From contig OZ244944.1 in NCBI GenBank assembly GCA_965222335.1, positions 806,001-870,000 of the forward strand: 64,000 nucleotides of DNA. Direction: 5' to 3'. The position numbers and the translations under genes were made by a program. This DNA comes from G965222335 sp965222335. Its GTDB lineage: Bacteria > Pseudomonadota > Gammaproteobacteria > Pseudomonadales > Halieaceae. Shown one piece after another: positions 45,506 through 53,439 of this stretch (positions are counted from its first letter, which is position 1; the number at the start of each line of letters is the position of its first letter). The notes beneath the pieces were generated by a model that was not told where the DNA came from, made no database searches, and saw nothing but the letters and a program-made list of their open reading frames with translations.

Positions 45506-46075
45506 TCAGGGAAGTTTTTTTCGAATACGGCTGAGCTGCGTCGGGGTGATGCCCAGGTATGAGGCGATATGGTACTGGGGGATACTGTCCTCAAGCCCCG
45601 GATGCTCTTCCTTGAGGATCAGGTAACGCTCCTTCGCTTCTAGCAAGGCCATTTCAAGCTGCTTCTTTTCATTGCCAACAAAAAAACGTTCGGCCACTTT
45701 CCGGCGCAGGCGCTCAAGCTCAATGCTGTTTTTTGAACTGCGCTCGATAACATCGTATTTAATGCGCCAAATGGTGCAATCGGTCAACGCTTGTTGCGGC
45801 AACGCATTCTTCTCCCTACTGATCAGGGATACGTATGACCCGATGATCGCGGGTGCAGAGAAAATGGTTTTGTTGTACTCCCTGCCGTCCTTGTTGGAGT
45901 AGAATGCTCGGACTACCCCGTCCTCTAGAAATGCAATTTCGCTTGCATAAGCACCTTCACGGACAAAGTACTCGCCCTTCATTAACTTGTCGGGAACAAA
46001 GGCCGCTTCAATGAGTGCGATTGTTCCCTCGGATAAGGGGCTAATACCGTTCAAAAAAGACAGCAAACTCTTCAT
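45506..46075 (-). CDS. Crp/Fnr-family transcriptional regulator
   Basis: A 189-residue protein with a cyclic-nucleotide-binding-like beta-roll (about 20-115; GEYFVREGAYASEIAFLEDGVVRAF in part) and a short C-terminal HTH (YHIASYLGITPTQLSRIRK). No Fnr-type N-terminal Cys set is present, so it is not an iron-sulfur sensor. The effector is unknown. It precedes the membrane protein/START pair on the same strand with an 88-bp gap and could control it. Confidence 0.85.
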   Translation of the reverse strand: MKSLLSFLNGISPLSEGTIALIEAAFVPDKLMKGEYFVREGAYASEIAFLEDGVVRAFYSNKDGREYNKTIFSAPAIIGSYVSLISREKNALPQQALTDCTIWRIKYDVIERSSKNSIELERLRRKVAERFFVGNEKKQLEMALLEAKERYLILKEEHPGLEDSIPQYHIASYLGITPTQLSRIRKKLP

Positions 46076-46188
46076 CTGTGCGTAAGCCTTCAGCGAAAAA
46101 TACCTACGGGATTGCCTCGTGTTGACTTGATGATGTGCAGCTGTTTACTCAGGCTGCTTGTAGATAATCCCTTCCTTTATCACAAATT

Positions 46189-46335
46189 CTACACGGCCCA
46201 TAAGAGAAATATCTCCAAGCGGATCGCCCCCTCGGGGACGGGCATGTCCGCGGCCCTGCCAACAGCGACGATACGGCCGTCCTTGATCACCAGAGCGGGA
46301 TTATCAATGGCTTTACCCTCGACAACGTCAATCAT
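46189..46335 (-). pseudogene. N-terminal remnant of an amidohydrolase
   Basis: A 48-residue open frame, MIDVVEGKAIDNPALVIKDG followed by RIVAVGRAADMPVPEGAIRL, is unmistakably the N-terminal beta-sandwich strand pair of the amidohydrolase/imidazolonepropionase family (normally about 400 or more residues). It then shifts into unrelated sequence and stops at 46189. The catalytic domain with its HxH metal motif is absent. This is a gene fragment left by deletion or insertion. The rest of 46076-46684 shows only AT-rich sequence and no other gene. Confidence 0.75.
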
Positions 46336-46684
46336 GGTATCGACTATGTCCATTCATTCAGGGTGGCAAGTCGCCAAGACGTGGGGGTGGGCTCGGATTC
46401 AAACCTGACATTTCGGAATAATATTATAAATATCAGATAGTTATACACCACTCACCCTCAAAACACGCCGTATCGGCCCGTAGCCCACCATGTCAGCTCT
46501 ACAGTGATCCGTTTGCCAGAAGGCATCCGATAGCGGCGTGCCCCACGACCTTGCATCCAAACCAGAAATGCGAGTAGAAACCCCGGAATTTACAGTAGTA
46601 TTCCGGGGAAATTCCACATATGGTTTCTCCGATAAATATACTTCTCTCAGGCGCGTAGCCGAGAACGACAAGCGGGGAATGCCA

Positions 46685-48985
46685 ATGTTCAAGAAAACTC
46701 TCCTTAACAGCGTCATCTGCGCCGCAACAATGTGCACAGCGGGCCAGGCAGCTGCACAGAAGATGCTGGAAGAAGTGATCGTCACCGCGCAGAAGCGCGA
46801 GCAAAGCCTGCAGGACGTACCGGTGGCCGTCACCGCCTTCACCGGTGAGCGCCTCCAGGAAAGCGGTGTGCGAGACTTCTTCGAAGTATCGAATATCGAT
46901 CCCGCGCTGATCGTGGGCAAGAGCCAGACCTCCACCACCGCCAATTTCAGTATTCGCGGCGTGTTTACCAGCTCACAGAACTTCGGCCTGGAGTCCTCGG
47001 TCGGCCTGTACGTAGACGGCGTCTACCGGGCCCGGCAAAGCGCCATGATTAATAACCTGGTGGATATTGCCGCGGTCGAGGTGTTGAGAGGCCCACAGGG
47101 AACACTGTTTGGTCGCAATACGCCGTCGGGCGCGGTTACGCTGACCAGCGTGGCACCGGATTTCGAGGGCGGGGGTTACCTCGAGGCCAGCGGCGGCGAC
47201 TATGACCTGATGAGTGTGAACGGCGGCAAGTCACTGACCTTGCTGGAGGACACGCTGGCCCTGCGCGCGACCGGCTTCTACATGGAGCGCGACGGTTTCA
47301 TTGACGTCATTGGCCTTGGCGACGAGGTGCTTGAAGATCGCGACCGCTGGGGCGGACGCCTGCAGGCCCTGTGGCTGCCCAACGATGATGTGAGCGTGCA
47401 CCTGATCGTGGACCGCTCCGAGATCGACGAGATCTGCTGCGCAGTGGGTAACTTCGTCAACAATTTCGAACCCCAGCAGGTACCGCCGGGCTCGACCACG
47501 GTCCGGGGTACAGACAACAACGTGATTGCCGCCGGGGGAACCGTGCTGGACCAGCGGGATTTCTACGACTACGAAGTCGCATCCAGCTTCCTGCCCACCT
47601 CTGAAAACGAAGATGAGGGCATCAGCGCGCAGGTCGACTGGACACTGCCGTGGGCTGACCTGACCAGCATCACCGCGTATCGCAAATTCGAGTCTTACGA
47701 CATGATCGATGCCGACTTCTACGATATCGACGCACTGATTCGCAGCAACGACGCATCGCAGGAACAGTTCTCACAGGAACTACGCCTGGCCGACCAGGGT
47801 GACAAGCTCGCGTGGGTCGTGGGCGCGTTCTATTTCGAGCAGGAACTCGACGCCACTGTCGATACCGTCGTCGGTGTTGATACTGGCCCGCTGGTGGGCG
47901 TGCCCTCCAGCTTCTTCCCGGACGGCGGCCTGGCCCGCAACGTCAACGAGCAAGACAGCACCTCCTATGCGTTTTTCGGGCAGCTGGACTACAACCTGAC
48001 CGATTCACTGGTGCTGACGGCCGGATTGCGCTGGACCAAGGAAGACAAGGACATGACCAATGTCTTCACCGAGGAGAATCCCGGCATCGGCTTTGCCTTC
48101 TTCCCGCCGCTGGCGCCCCGGGATGACGTTGCCGAGGAAATCGATGACGACCAGATCACCGGAACCGCGAAGATCAGCTGGTTCGCCAACAACGACGTGA
48201 TGCTCTATGCCTCCTACGGCACTGGCTATAAGGCGGGCGGTATCAACACCGACCGGATCGAGGCCAGCCTCGACGTGGCCTTTGACGCTGAGGAATCCGA
48301 GGCATTTGAGCTGGGCATGAAGGCCGAGTTCCCGGAGCAGGCCATGCGCCTGAACGTGGCACTGCACCAGACCACCACCGATGACCTGCAGACCATCTCC
48401 TTCCAGGGCACCGGCTTCGCACTGCAGAACGCCGGCAAGGCAGACACCTGGGGCGGCGAACTGGACCTGCTTTGGCAGCCCCTGGACAACACCACGCTGA
48501 CCCTCGCCTACGCCTACAACAATGCGGAGTACGCGGACTTCGAGGAAGGGGACTGCTGGATAGGCACGCCTTTCCATACCCAGCTTCCGGACCCCAGGGC
48601 CAATGGCGACGGGTCCTGCGACCGCTCAGGCGGCCTGTTGTCCGGCAACCCGGAGAATGTCGTGGTGACATCGCTGCGCCAGGATATTCCCCTGGGTGGC
48701 GACGTAACGGCATTCCTCTACGGCGAGTACATCTGGTTCGACGAGCGCATGACCGACGTCAACAATGATCCGCTGAAGCTTGCGGAAAGCTATGACCTCG
48801 TCAACCTGCGCGCCGGGCTGATCCTGGAGAGCTGGGACCTGGAGGTAACGGCCTGGGGTCGCAACGTCGCGAACGAGGACTACACCAATACCATCGCCGA
48901 CGCGGTGGCCCAGCCGGGCCGGATGATTGGGTACTTCAACGAGCCGCGTACGTGGGGTGTTACGTTGCGCAAGAGCTTCCGTTAA
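46685..48985 (+). CDS. TonB-dependent outer-membrane receptor
   Basis: A 766-residue receptor. ATG at 46685 (MFKKTLLNSVICAATMCTAG) is chosen because GGGGA lies six bases upstream and the signal peptide fits; the frame extends upstream without support. A TonB box (EEVIVTAQKREQSLQDV), a plug with VEVLRGPQGTLFGRNTPSGA, and a long barrel ending in LRKSFR follow. The plug resembles that of the receptor at 1836, placing both in the same broad subfamily used for polycyclic or other organic ligands. Substrate unknown. It is the last chromosomal gene before the island. Confidence 0.9.
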   Translation: MFKKTLLNSVICAATMCTAGQAAAQKMLEEVIVTAQKREQSLQDVPVAVTAFTGERLQESGVRDFFEVSNIDPALIVGKSQTSTTANFSIRGVFTSSQNFGLESSVGLYVDGVYRARQSAMINNLVDIAAVEVLRGPQGTLFGRNTPSGAVTLTSVAPDFEGGGYLEASGGDYDLMSVNGGKSLTLLEDTLALRATGFYMERDGFIDVIGLGDEVLEDRDRWGGRLQALWLPNDDVSVHLIVDRSEIDEICCAVGNFVNNFEPQQVPPGSTTVRGTDNNVIAAGGTVLDQRDFYDYEVASSFLPTSENEDEGISAQVDWTLPWADLTSITAYRKFESYDMIDADFYDIDALIRSNDASQEQFSQELRLADQGDKLAWVVGAFYFEQELDATVDTVVGVDTGPLVGVPSSFFPDGGLARNVNEQDSTSYAFFGQLDYNLTDSLVLTAGLRWTKEDKDMTNVFTEENPGIGFAFFPPLAPRDDVAEEIDDDQITGTAKISWFANNDVMLYASYGTGYKAGGINTDRIEASLDVAFDAEESEAFELGMKAEFPEQAMRLNVALHQTTTDDLQTISFQGTGFALQNAGKADTWGGELDLLWQPLDNTTLTLAYAYNNAEYADFEEGDCWIGTPFHTQLPDPRANGDGSCDRSGGLLSGNPENVVVTSLRQDIPLGGDVTAFLYGEYIWFDERMTDVNNDPLKLAESYDLVNLRAGLILESWDLEVTAWGRNVANEDYTNTIADAVAQPGRMIGYFNEPRTWGVTLRKSFR

Positions 48986-48989
48986 GTTC

Positions 48990-49245
48990 GGTTTGGTGTG
49001 GGGAGGGCACGATTGACCTGGAACAGGCTGTAGCCTGTTCCAGCGCTGCGGGCTCGCCTTCGGCTCGGTCCAAACGCTGCGCGTTTGTCGAACGGGGCAC
49101 GTTTGCTTCGATGGGTTTGGGTTGGTGCGCGAGGGGCACGATTACTCACAACGGCTTTTAGCCGTTGTGACCCTGCCGGGCTTCGCCGCTGCGCGGCTCG
49201 GTTCAAATTGCTGCGCAATTTGTCGAACGGACACGCCCGACTCGG
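48990..49245. repeat. Two tandem structured repeat units with covarying hairpins
   Basis: Two units of about 130 bp share GGGCACGATT, a hairpin, a GC-rich linker ending in CGGCTCGGT, a second hairpin and TGTCGAACGG. Hairpin A has arms CTGGAACAGGCT/AGCCTGTTCCAG in unit 1 (49018-49043) and TCACAACGGCT/AGCCGTTGTGA in unit 2 (49146-49170). Hairpin B is CAAACGC-TGC-GCGTTTG in unit 1 and CAAATTGC-TGC-GCAATTTG in unit 2. Stem bases differ between units while pairing and the TGC loop are kept. This suggests selection on structure, or a REP-like dispersed element. No protein-coding frame fits. Confidence 0.7.
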
Positions 49246-49262
49246 CCAAACCCACCGGCTGA

Positions 49263-49310
49263 CAAAGAAAAAGGGGTCAGAGCAAAAGCTCTGACCCCTT
49301 TTTCTTTGTA
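49263..49310. terminator. Perfect 22-bp inverted repeat, probable strong bidirectional terminator
   Basis: Two exactly complementary 22-base arms flank an AAAA loop. The core is GGGGTCAGAGC/GCTCTGACCCC with A-runs before it and T-runs after it, so both strands end in a stem followed by Us. It lies 278 bp after the TonB receptor and 3 bp before the island's left repeat. The GGGGTCAGAGC core recurs in many gammaproteobacteria as a dispersed terminator-like repeat (from memory). Confidence 0.7.
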
Positions 49311-49313
49311 AGG

Positions 49314-49359
49314 TGGCGCGCCTGGCACGATTCGAACGTGCGACCGCCTGGTTCGTAGC
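49314..49359. repeat. attL: 46-bp copy of the tRNA-Arg 3' half
   Basis: Identical to 60706-60751: CCA end, acceptor 3' strand, T arm, variable loop and the 3' side of the anticodon arm into the loop (minus strand). Identity stops abruptly at TTCGTAGC, within the anticodon region, where the left side continues TCAACAAATG. Confidence 0.9.
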
Positions 49360-49452
49360 TCAACAAATGAAATTTAACGTATTGTTTTAAATAGCTTTTC
49401 TGGCGACGCCCGTTGCCGACCAAGCACGACAACGCACCACTGAGCACGCTGA

Positions 49453-49471
49453 TGTCGGAAATTTGTCGGAA
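49453..49471. promoter_or_regulatory. Candidate integrase arm-type sites, left end
   Basis: TGTCGGAA occurs at 49453 and again at 49464, an 11-bp period (TGTCGGAAATT then TGTCGGAATTG). The same 11-bp spacing of TGTCGGAA and TGCCGGAA occurs at the right end (60640 and 60651). Paired direct repeats flanking both att cores are what tyrosine integrases of the lambda type bind with their N-terminal arm domain. Confidence 0.5.
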
Positions 49472-49588
49472 TTGTAAACGTTGTCGATCGAGCTATTTTC
49501 GCAGGCTCAATGCACCGTAAAAATACTGACTTTACAAGGTCCATCCCCAGTATTAATATTTAATACATAGTTTTTCAGGTACGCGCAC

Positions 49589-49834
49589 ATGGCCAGAAAC
49601 ACCTCCGTCACCCTCGGTGATCATTTTGAAGCGTTCATCACCAGTAAGATAGAACAGGGTCGCTTTCAATCTGTCAGCGAAGCAGTCCGCGCCGGGCTGC
49701 GAAAGCTGGAGGAGGATGAAGCCAGGCTTGATATGTTGAGGACTCGACTAAGGGCGGGGGAGGACAGCCCCGTTGCTGAAAACTTTGATAGCCGGGAATT
49801 TCTGGAAAAACTCCATAAAAAGCCTCTTGGGTGA
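49589..49834 (+). CDS. parD: ParD-type ribbon-helix-helix antitoxin
   Basis: An 81-residue protein with the RHH DNA-binding N-terminus (NTSVTLGDHFEAFITSKIEQ and SVSEAVRAGLRKLEEDE) and a disordered toxin-binding C-terminus. This matches ParD/CopG antitoxins, which neutralise ParE and repress their own operon. The stop overlaps the GTG start of the following parE gene. The toxin partner is truncated, so this is probably now an orphan antitoxin or regulator. Confidence 0.88.
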   Translation: MARNTSVTLGDHFEAFITSKIEQGRFQSVSEAVRAGLRKLEEDEARLDMLRTRLRAGEDSPVAENFDSREFLEKLHKKPLG

Positions 49835-50034
49835 AGAAGCGCTATTTCATTCGCGAACTCGCTCTAAGAGATTTGGAGGAAATTTGGCTCTTTACCCTGT
49901 CGGGGTGGAGTCTAGAACAGGCTGATGCCTATACCAGTTCTATCCTTGCCCGCCTGAATTTGCTGGCCGACAACCCCAGCGTTGGCTACTATCCATTGAA
50001 CAACTGGTTCGTAGCCACAATTGTGGCAATTTAG
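49831..50034 (+). pseudogene. parE: C-terminally truncated ParE toxin
   Basis: A 67-residue frame starting with GTG (MKKRYFIRELALRDLEEIWL) matches the RelE/ParE fold for about 50 residues, up to LLADNPSVG. It then diverges to YYPLNNWFVATIVAI and stops. Full ParE toxins are about 95-105 residues, and the missing C-terminal strands carry the key gyrase-inhibiting and antitoxin-contact positions. The break coincides with a tRNA-like 14-bp core at 50004-50017. It is probably inactive. Confidence 0.82.
50004..50017. repeat. Third copy of the tRNA anticodon-loop core (candidate internal att scar)
   Basis: CTGGTTCGTAGCCA is identical to 14 bases of the tRNA-Arg anticodon arm (60740-60753). It lies exactly where the ParE frame leaves its family. 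It is followed by TTGTGGC, so that GCCACAATTGTGGC (50014-50027) is a perfect palindrome. This could be the left att junction of the P450/RND-bearing element inserted beside an older parDE-bearing one. Confidence 0.5.
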
Positions 50035-50450
50035 ACCCTTGTAAATCGATCACCTGGATACGGCCCGCCCTCATTACACCCCGTATCGACCCGTGTTCTC
50101 TAGTAGATACCCTACGGTTAAGCTTGAGGCCCCTCCTTTCCTTGGCACTTCTTTCAAGCCATTGTCGGTGGCGAGCTCGCTTTGAATACAGATAGGGAAT
50201 CCTGCTGAGCTGCCGATGAGAATGTCACATCAAGCCGCAACTACCCCCTACTCCCTCTTTGACTGCATCCTCCATAACAAATCTGCTCGTAAACTTTTTG
50301 GGAATTTCATAAAGACGCCGCTGTATCTTATGCGACGAGGCACAAGGCATACACGAAGTGCTGCAGAATAGCTGTCTGTGAGCAGGGTAGCTGAAGTATT
50401 ACCCTGCCCATGGGAGGAGGTGGTATTACATTGAAACTTTGCAATATCCG
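50035..50450. other. Non-coding stretch between parE' and the P450 gene
   Basis: 416 bp with no convincing gene. An inverted repeat GCAGGGTA/TACCCTGC (50382-50407, 10-base loop) follows the P450 stop on the minus strand but lacks a T-run. Frames on either strand are short and unlike known proteins; this may be decayed sequence from the insertion. Confidence 0.45.
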
Positions 50451-51686
50451 TCATGACGCCACTTCAAGGGCCCCGACATCAACAGACATCGGTAGCTTTA
50501 CCCAGCCGCTAAGTATCGGGACAGGAATTCGTTTACCATTCTCAAAATCCAGTTTCATATGAGGAAGTAGATCGATGAGCCATTCGAAAGCGACCTTCGC
50601 TTCAAGCCGTGCCAGCGCGGAGCCCATGCAAAAATGTATACCTTTCCCCAACGCTAGGTGATCTTTGTTGCGTCGATGCAGATCAAAAGTCTCTGGGGCT
50701 TCATAAGTATCAGCATCGAGATTCCCGGAGGAGAAAAGCAACCAAAGCGTATCACCCTTACTGATGTTTTTGCCTCTGAACTCAACATTTCTGGTTGCAA
50801 TTCGAAAAAGGCCCATTACAGGGCCGTCATAACGCAACATTTCTTCAACGAAATCAGAAATCAATGTCCTATCATTTCGCAAGTCCGCCAGCACATCGGG
50901 ATGATTCAATAAGAACACTACCCCGTTGCTGATCAAGTTGGTCGTTGTTTCATTCCCTGCAAGCCACAGCAGTTTGCTTAAACCTAGTATTTCTTCTGTA
51001 CGTAGATTCTCACCTTCCTCGGAAGCATCAAGCATGGCGCTGATAAGGGTATTTGCCTGTGGATTATGACGCGCCGCAGAGATGATTTCGCTCAAGCCTT
51101 CCGTCATCTCTTTACGTGAGCCGAGCTGCTGCTGAATGGAATACCCTTCTCCAGCACCAATGGCCAGGGAATCAGACCACATGCGCAAGCGATGACGTTC
51201 CTCCAACGGAATCCCCATCATCTGAGCAATTACATACACCGGCAGCGGACTGGCAAAATCATCTACCAGATCCAGCGCTTCACCATTGCGAATTTTCTGG
51301 TGGAGTTCGTCCATTAGATTTGTGGCTATTTCCACCACCGCTGGTTCCATTTCGGCGATGCGTTTTGGCGTGAAAGCCTTTGCAAACAGCGAACGAATTC
51401 TGGTGTGTTCTGGCGGATCATGCTGAATCAAGGGTAGGAAACCCATGCCGCCATTGTCATCGCGCTGTTCGCCGTCTTCTCCTGCTACGAGGCCCCCACC
51501 GGGTCCGGCTGCGGACGAGTATGTGTATGGGTCCTTGAGCATCTCGAGGATATCCTCATGCTTTGAAATAACCCAAAACCCATACTCCTGCGCATAGTAA
51601 ACTGGATCGGTCTCTCGAAGATTCTTCCAAAAGGGTTGTGGCCGCGCAGCGTATTCTGCAGAGAGAAATGGAAATTCATTAGACAT
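50451..51686 (-). CDS. Cytochrome P450
   Basis: A 411-residue soluble bacterial P450. It has the I-helix oxygen-activation motif AGNETTTNL (about 245), ExxR in EEMLRYDG (about 285) and the heme-thiolate loop LGKGIHFCMGSALARLE with Cys near 355. Length and sequence fit class I P450s that use a ferredoxin and reductase; none is encoded in the island, so host redox partners must serve. It is downstream of marR on the same strand (69-bp gap) and may share its promoter. The substrate is unknown; association with an efflux pump suggests oxidation of a toxic or signalling compound. Confidence 0.92.
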   Translation of the reverse strand: MSNEFPFLSAEYAARPQPFWKNLRETDPVYYAQEYGFWVISKHEDILEMLKDPYTYSSAAGPGGGLVAGEDGEQRDDNGGMGFLPLIQHDPPEHTRIRSLFAKAFTPKRIAEMEPAVVEIATNLMDELHQKIRNGEALDLVDDFASPLPVYVIAQMMGIPLEERHRLRMWSDSLAIGAGEGYSIQQQLGSRKEMTEGLSEIISAARHNPQANTLISAMLDASEEGENLRTEEILGLSKLLWLAGNETTTNLISNGVVFLLNHPDVLADLRNDRTLISDFVEEMLRYDGPVMGLFRIATRNVEFRGKNISKGDTLWLLFSSGNLDADTYEAPETFDLHRRNKDHLALGKGIHFCMGSALARLEAKVAFEWLIDLLPHMKLDFENGKRIPVPILSGWVKLPMSVDVGALEVAS

Positions 51687-51755
51687 GGTATATTTCTCCT
51701 ATTCGGGACAACCACCCACCAAATCGGCTGGCATCTTGTCCAACTTCCAATACTC

Positions 51756-52217
51756 TCAGTTTTCCGACAGCAAATTCGCATGTACCAATTTGAGTAAACG
51801 GTAAAATTCCTTGGCCTCTTTAGCAGACATGCCGCGCGTTGCCGCTCTGCCAATATCGCCTACCAGATCTTCAAGCGACTTCAGCATGGGGTCGATTTTA
51901 TCCGTAAGGCGAACCATCTTCGCACGGCGATCACTAGTATCCTGATGTCGCGCTATCCATCCCGCTGACTCTAGTCGGTCCACAACTTTGCCCAGTGGTG
52001 GTTTCGCCATCATCAGGGAATCGGCAATACTAGTTTGCGTCTGCTCGCCGTTCATGTAGAGCAGGTAGAGCACCTGCCATTGTGTGCGAGTTAACCCCAA
52101 GTCCTTTACCTGCCTGTTAAAGAGCCGGGCGACCATCAAACTAATTTCGTGAATTAGCGTACTAACAGGCTGGTCTTGCCGCCTTGATTGTTGGCTTGCT
52201 ATATCTTGCGTTGACAA
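51756..52217 (-). CDS. MarR-family transcriptional regulator
   Basis: A 153-residue MarR protein starting with TTG at 52217 (AGGA eight bases upstream). It has the winged helix LTRTQWQVLYLLYMNGEQTQ, SIADSLMMAKPPLGKVVDRL and the wing DTSDRRAKMVRLTDK, flanked by dimerisation helices. MarR proteins repress divergent efflux operons and release DNA on binding phenolic or other small ligands. It is divergent from the RND pump and a candidate operator overlaps the pump promoter. Confidence 0.9.
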   Translation of the reverse strand: MSTQDIASQQSRRQDQPVSTLIHEISLMVARLFNRQVKDLGLTRTQWQVLYLLYMNGEQTQTSIADSLMMAKPPLGKVVDRLESAGWIARHQDTSDRRAKMVRLTDKIDPMLKSLEDLVGDIGRAATRGMSAKEAKEFYRLLKLVHANLLSEN

Positions 52218-52281
52218 TTTAGTTATCCTAGTTAATATAACTACAGTTAATATTTTAGTTGTAGGTATCGCGGTTTGTCAA
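52211..52281. promoter_or_regulatory. Divergent MarR/RND promoters with overlapping palindromic operator
   Basis: Plus strand: TTGACA (52211-52216), 16-bp spacer, TAATAT (52233-52238) driving the pump. Minus strand: TTGACA (52276-52281 complement), 18-bp spacer, TAAAAT (52252-52257 complement) driving marR. The perfect inverted repeat TAGTTA-ATA-TAACTA (52229-52243) covers the pump -10, and related TAGTT half-sites occur at 52220, 52244 (CAGTTA) and 52256. A MarR dimer bound here would block RNA polymerase in both directions. Confidence 0.7.
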
Positions 52282-52317
52282 TTCATGATGCCTCTCGAAC
52301 TAGTTGGTAGCGATAGT

Positions 52318-53439
52318 ATGCGTTACATCATGCAGACCGTGGGACCCATTTTGGCCGCAGCGATACTCATGGGCTGCGATGGCGAACCCCAAAATGGCAC
52401 AACCAGTACTGGGATTACTCCACAGCCCTCGTCACCCGTTGTAGTATCGATTACGAGTCCGGAAATAGCGGCATTATCTGAGCCTATTTTTGTTACCGGC
52501 ACCATTCTCGCACGCCGCTCCACCAATATTTCGCCGATGGTTGGTGGCCTCATCGAAGAAATCTATGTCAACGTTGGAAGCCGTGTTGAAGAAGGGCAGC
52601 CCTTGCTGCGTATGCGCCAGAAAGATTTCGAGATTAATGTCCTGCGTCTTTCTGAGGCTAAGCGCCTGGCAGAGGCAGAGTACAAAGACTCGGTACGCGA
52701 TCTTGAAAACGCCATCGCACTCAGAGAGAAGCAAGCATTCTCTGTCGAGCAACTCGATGACAGGCGCACACAAGTTGAGGTATCGGCTGCGAAGCTCGGT
52801 ATTGCAAGCGCTAATCTTGCCGAGGCGCAGAAGGAACTGGACGACTCAATAACCCGAGCACCCTACCGTGGCGTTATCACCCAGAGACATGTGGATGAAG
52901 GCGCATACGTCCCATCAATCATGCGCTCTGAGCACCCAGTCCTCCAAATCCAGGAGATTGATGTCATGGTGGCACTGGTGTTCGTGCCCGAAGTTTATTT
53001 AACTTCCATTCAGTTGGGTACGCTCGGAAGGGTTCACATACCGAGTATGAATCAAACCTATGAGTCGGAAGTGGCGCTGATCAACGATCGAATAGACCAC
53101 AAAACTCGCACTATCGATGTAAGACTGGGAATACCAAATGTGGATTATGCGATCAAACCTGGGCTTTTCATTGAAGTCGAGCTGATGCCCATTTCAAGAC
53201 AGGGGCTAATGTTATCACCCAACGCTACTATGGGACTGGGAAGCAGCCGCTCTGTCCTGGTGGTTGAAGATGGCGTAGTTAGTCAACGCACAGTGCAAGT
53301 ACGTGAGCTTAGTGATGGTCGGCTTGAGATACTCCAGGGCGTAAGCTCAAATGCGATCCTTGTTGTAGGCCCCAGTATGCACAAGGTTTCTGATGGTTCA
53401 CGGGTCACTATTTCAGAACATCCCTATGTGGATAGCTGA
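52318..53439 (+). CDS. RND efflux periplasmic adaptor (membrane-fusion) lipoprotein
   Basis: A 373-residue HlyD/AcrA-type adaptor. ATG at 52318 gives a compact lipoprotein signal (MRYIMQTVGPILAAAILMGC); an ATG at 52285 would add 11 residues. The order is a lipoyl half-motif (GLIEEIYVNVGSRVEEGQPL), an alpha-hairpin coiled coil (about 95-155), the second lipoyl half (DSITRAPYRGVITQRHVDEGA), a beta-barrel and a membrane-proximal domain. It bridges the RND pump and an outer-membrane channel. No TolC-like gene is in the island, so a host channel is needed. Its end overlaps the pump start by 14 bp. Confidence 0.9.
   Translation: MRYIMQTVGPILAAAILMGCDGEPQNGTTSTGITPQPSSPVVVSITSPEIAALSEPIFVTGTILARRSTNISPMVGGLIEEIYVNVGSRVEEGQPLLRMRQKDFEINVLRLSEAKRLAEAEYKDSVRDLENAIALREKQAFSVEQLDDRRTQVEVSAAKLGIASANLAEAQKELDDSITRAPYRGVITQRHVDEGAYVPSIMRSEHPVLQIQEIDVMVALVFVPEVYLTSIQLGTLGRVHIPSMNQTYESEVALINDRIDHKTRTIDVRLGIPNVDYAIKPGLFIEVELMPISRQGLMLSPNATMGLGSSRSVLVVEDGVVSQRTVQVRELSDGRLEILQGVSSNAILVVGPSMHKVSDGSRVTISEHPYVDS

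Noticed and set aside
48990..49310. CRISPR array
   Set aside because: Only two long units with internal hairpins; no short repeats with unique spacers and no cas genes.
49314..49359. Second tRNA-Arg gene
   Set aside because: Only the 3' half is present; the D arm and 5' acceptor strand are missing, so it is an att copy.
50382..50407. Inverted repeat GCAGGGTA/TACCCTGC after the P450 gene
   Set aside because: No T-run follows in the direction of transcription; only an 8-bp stem.
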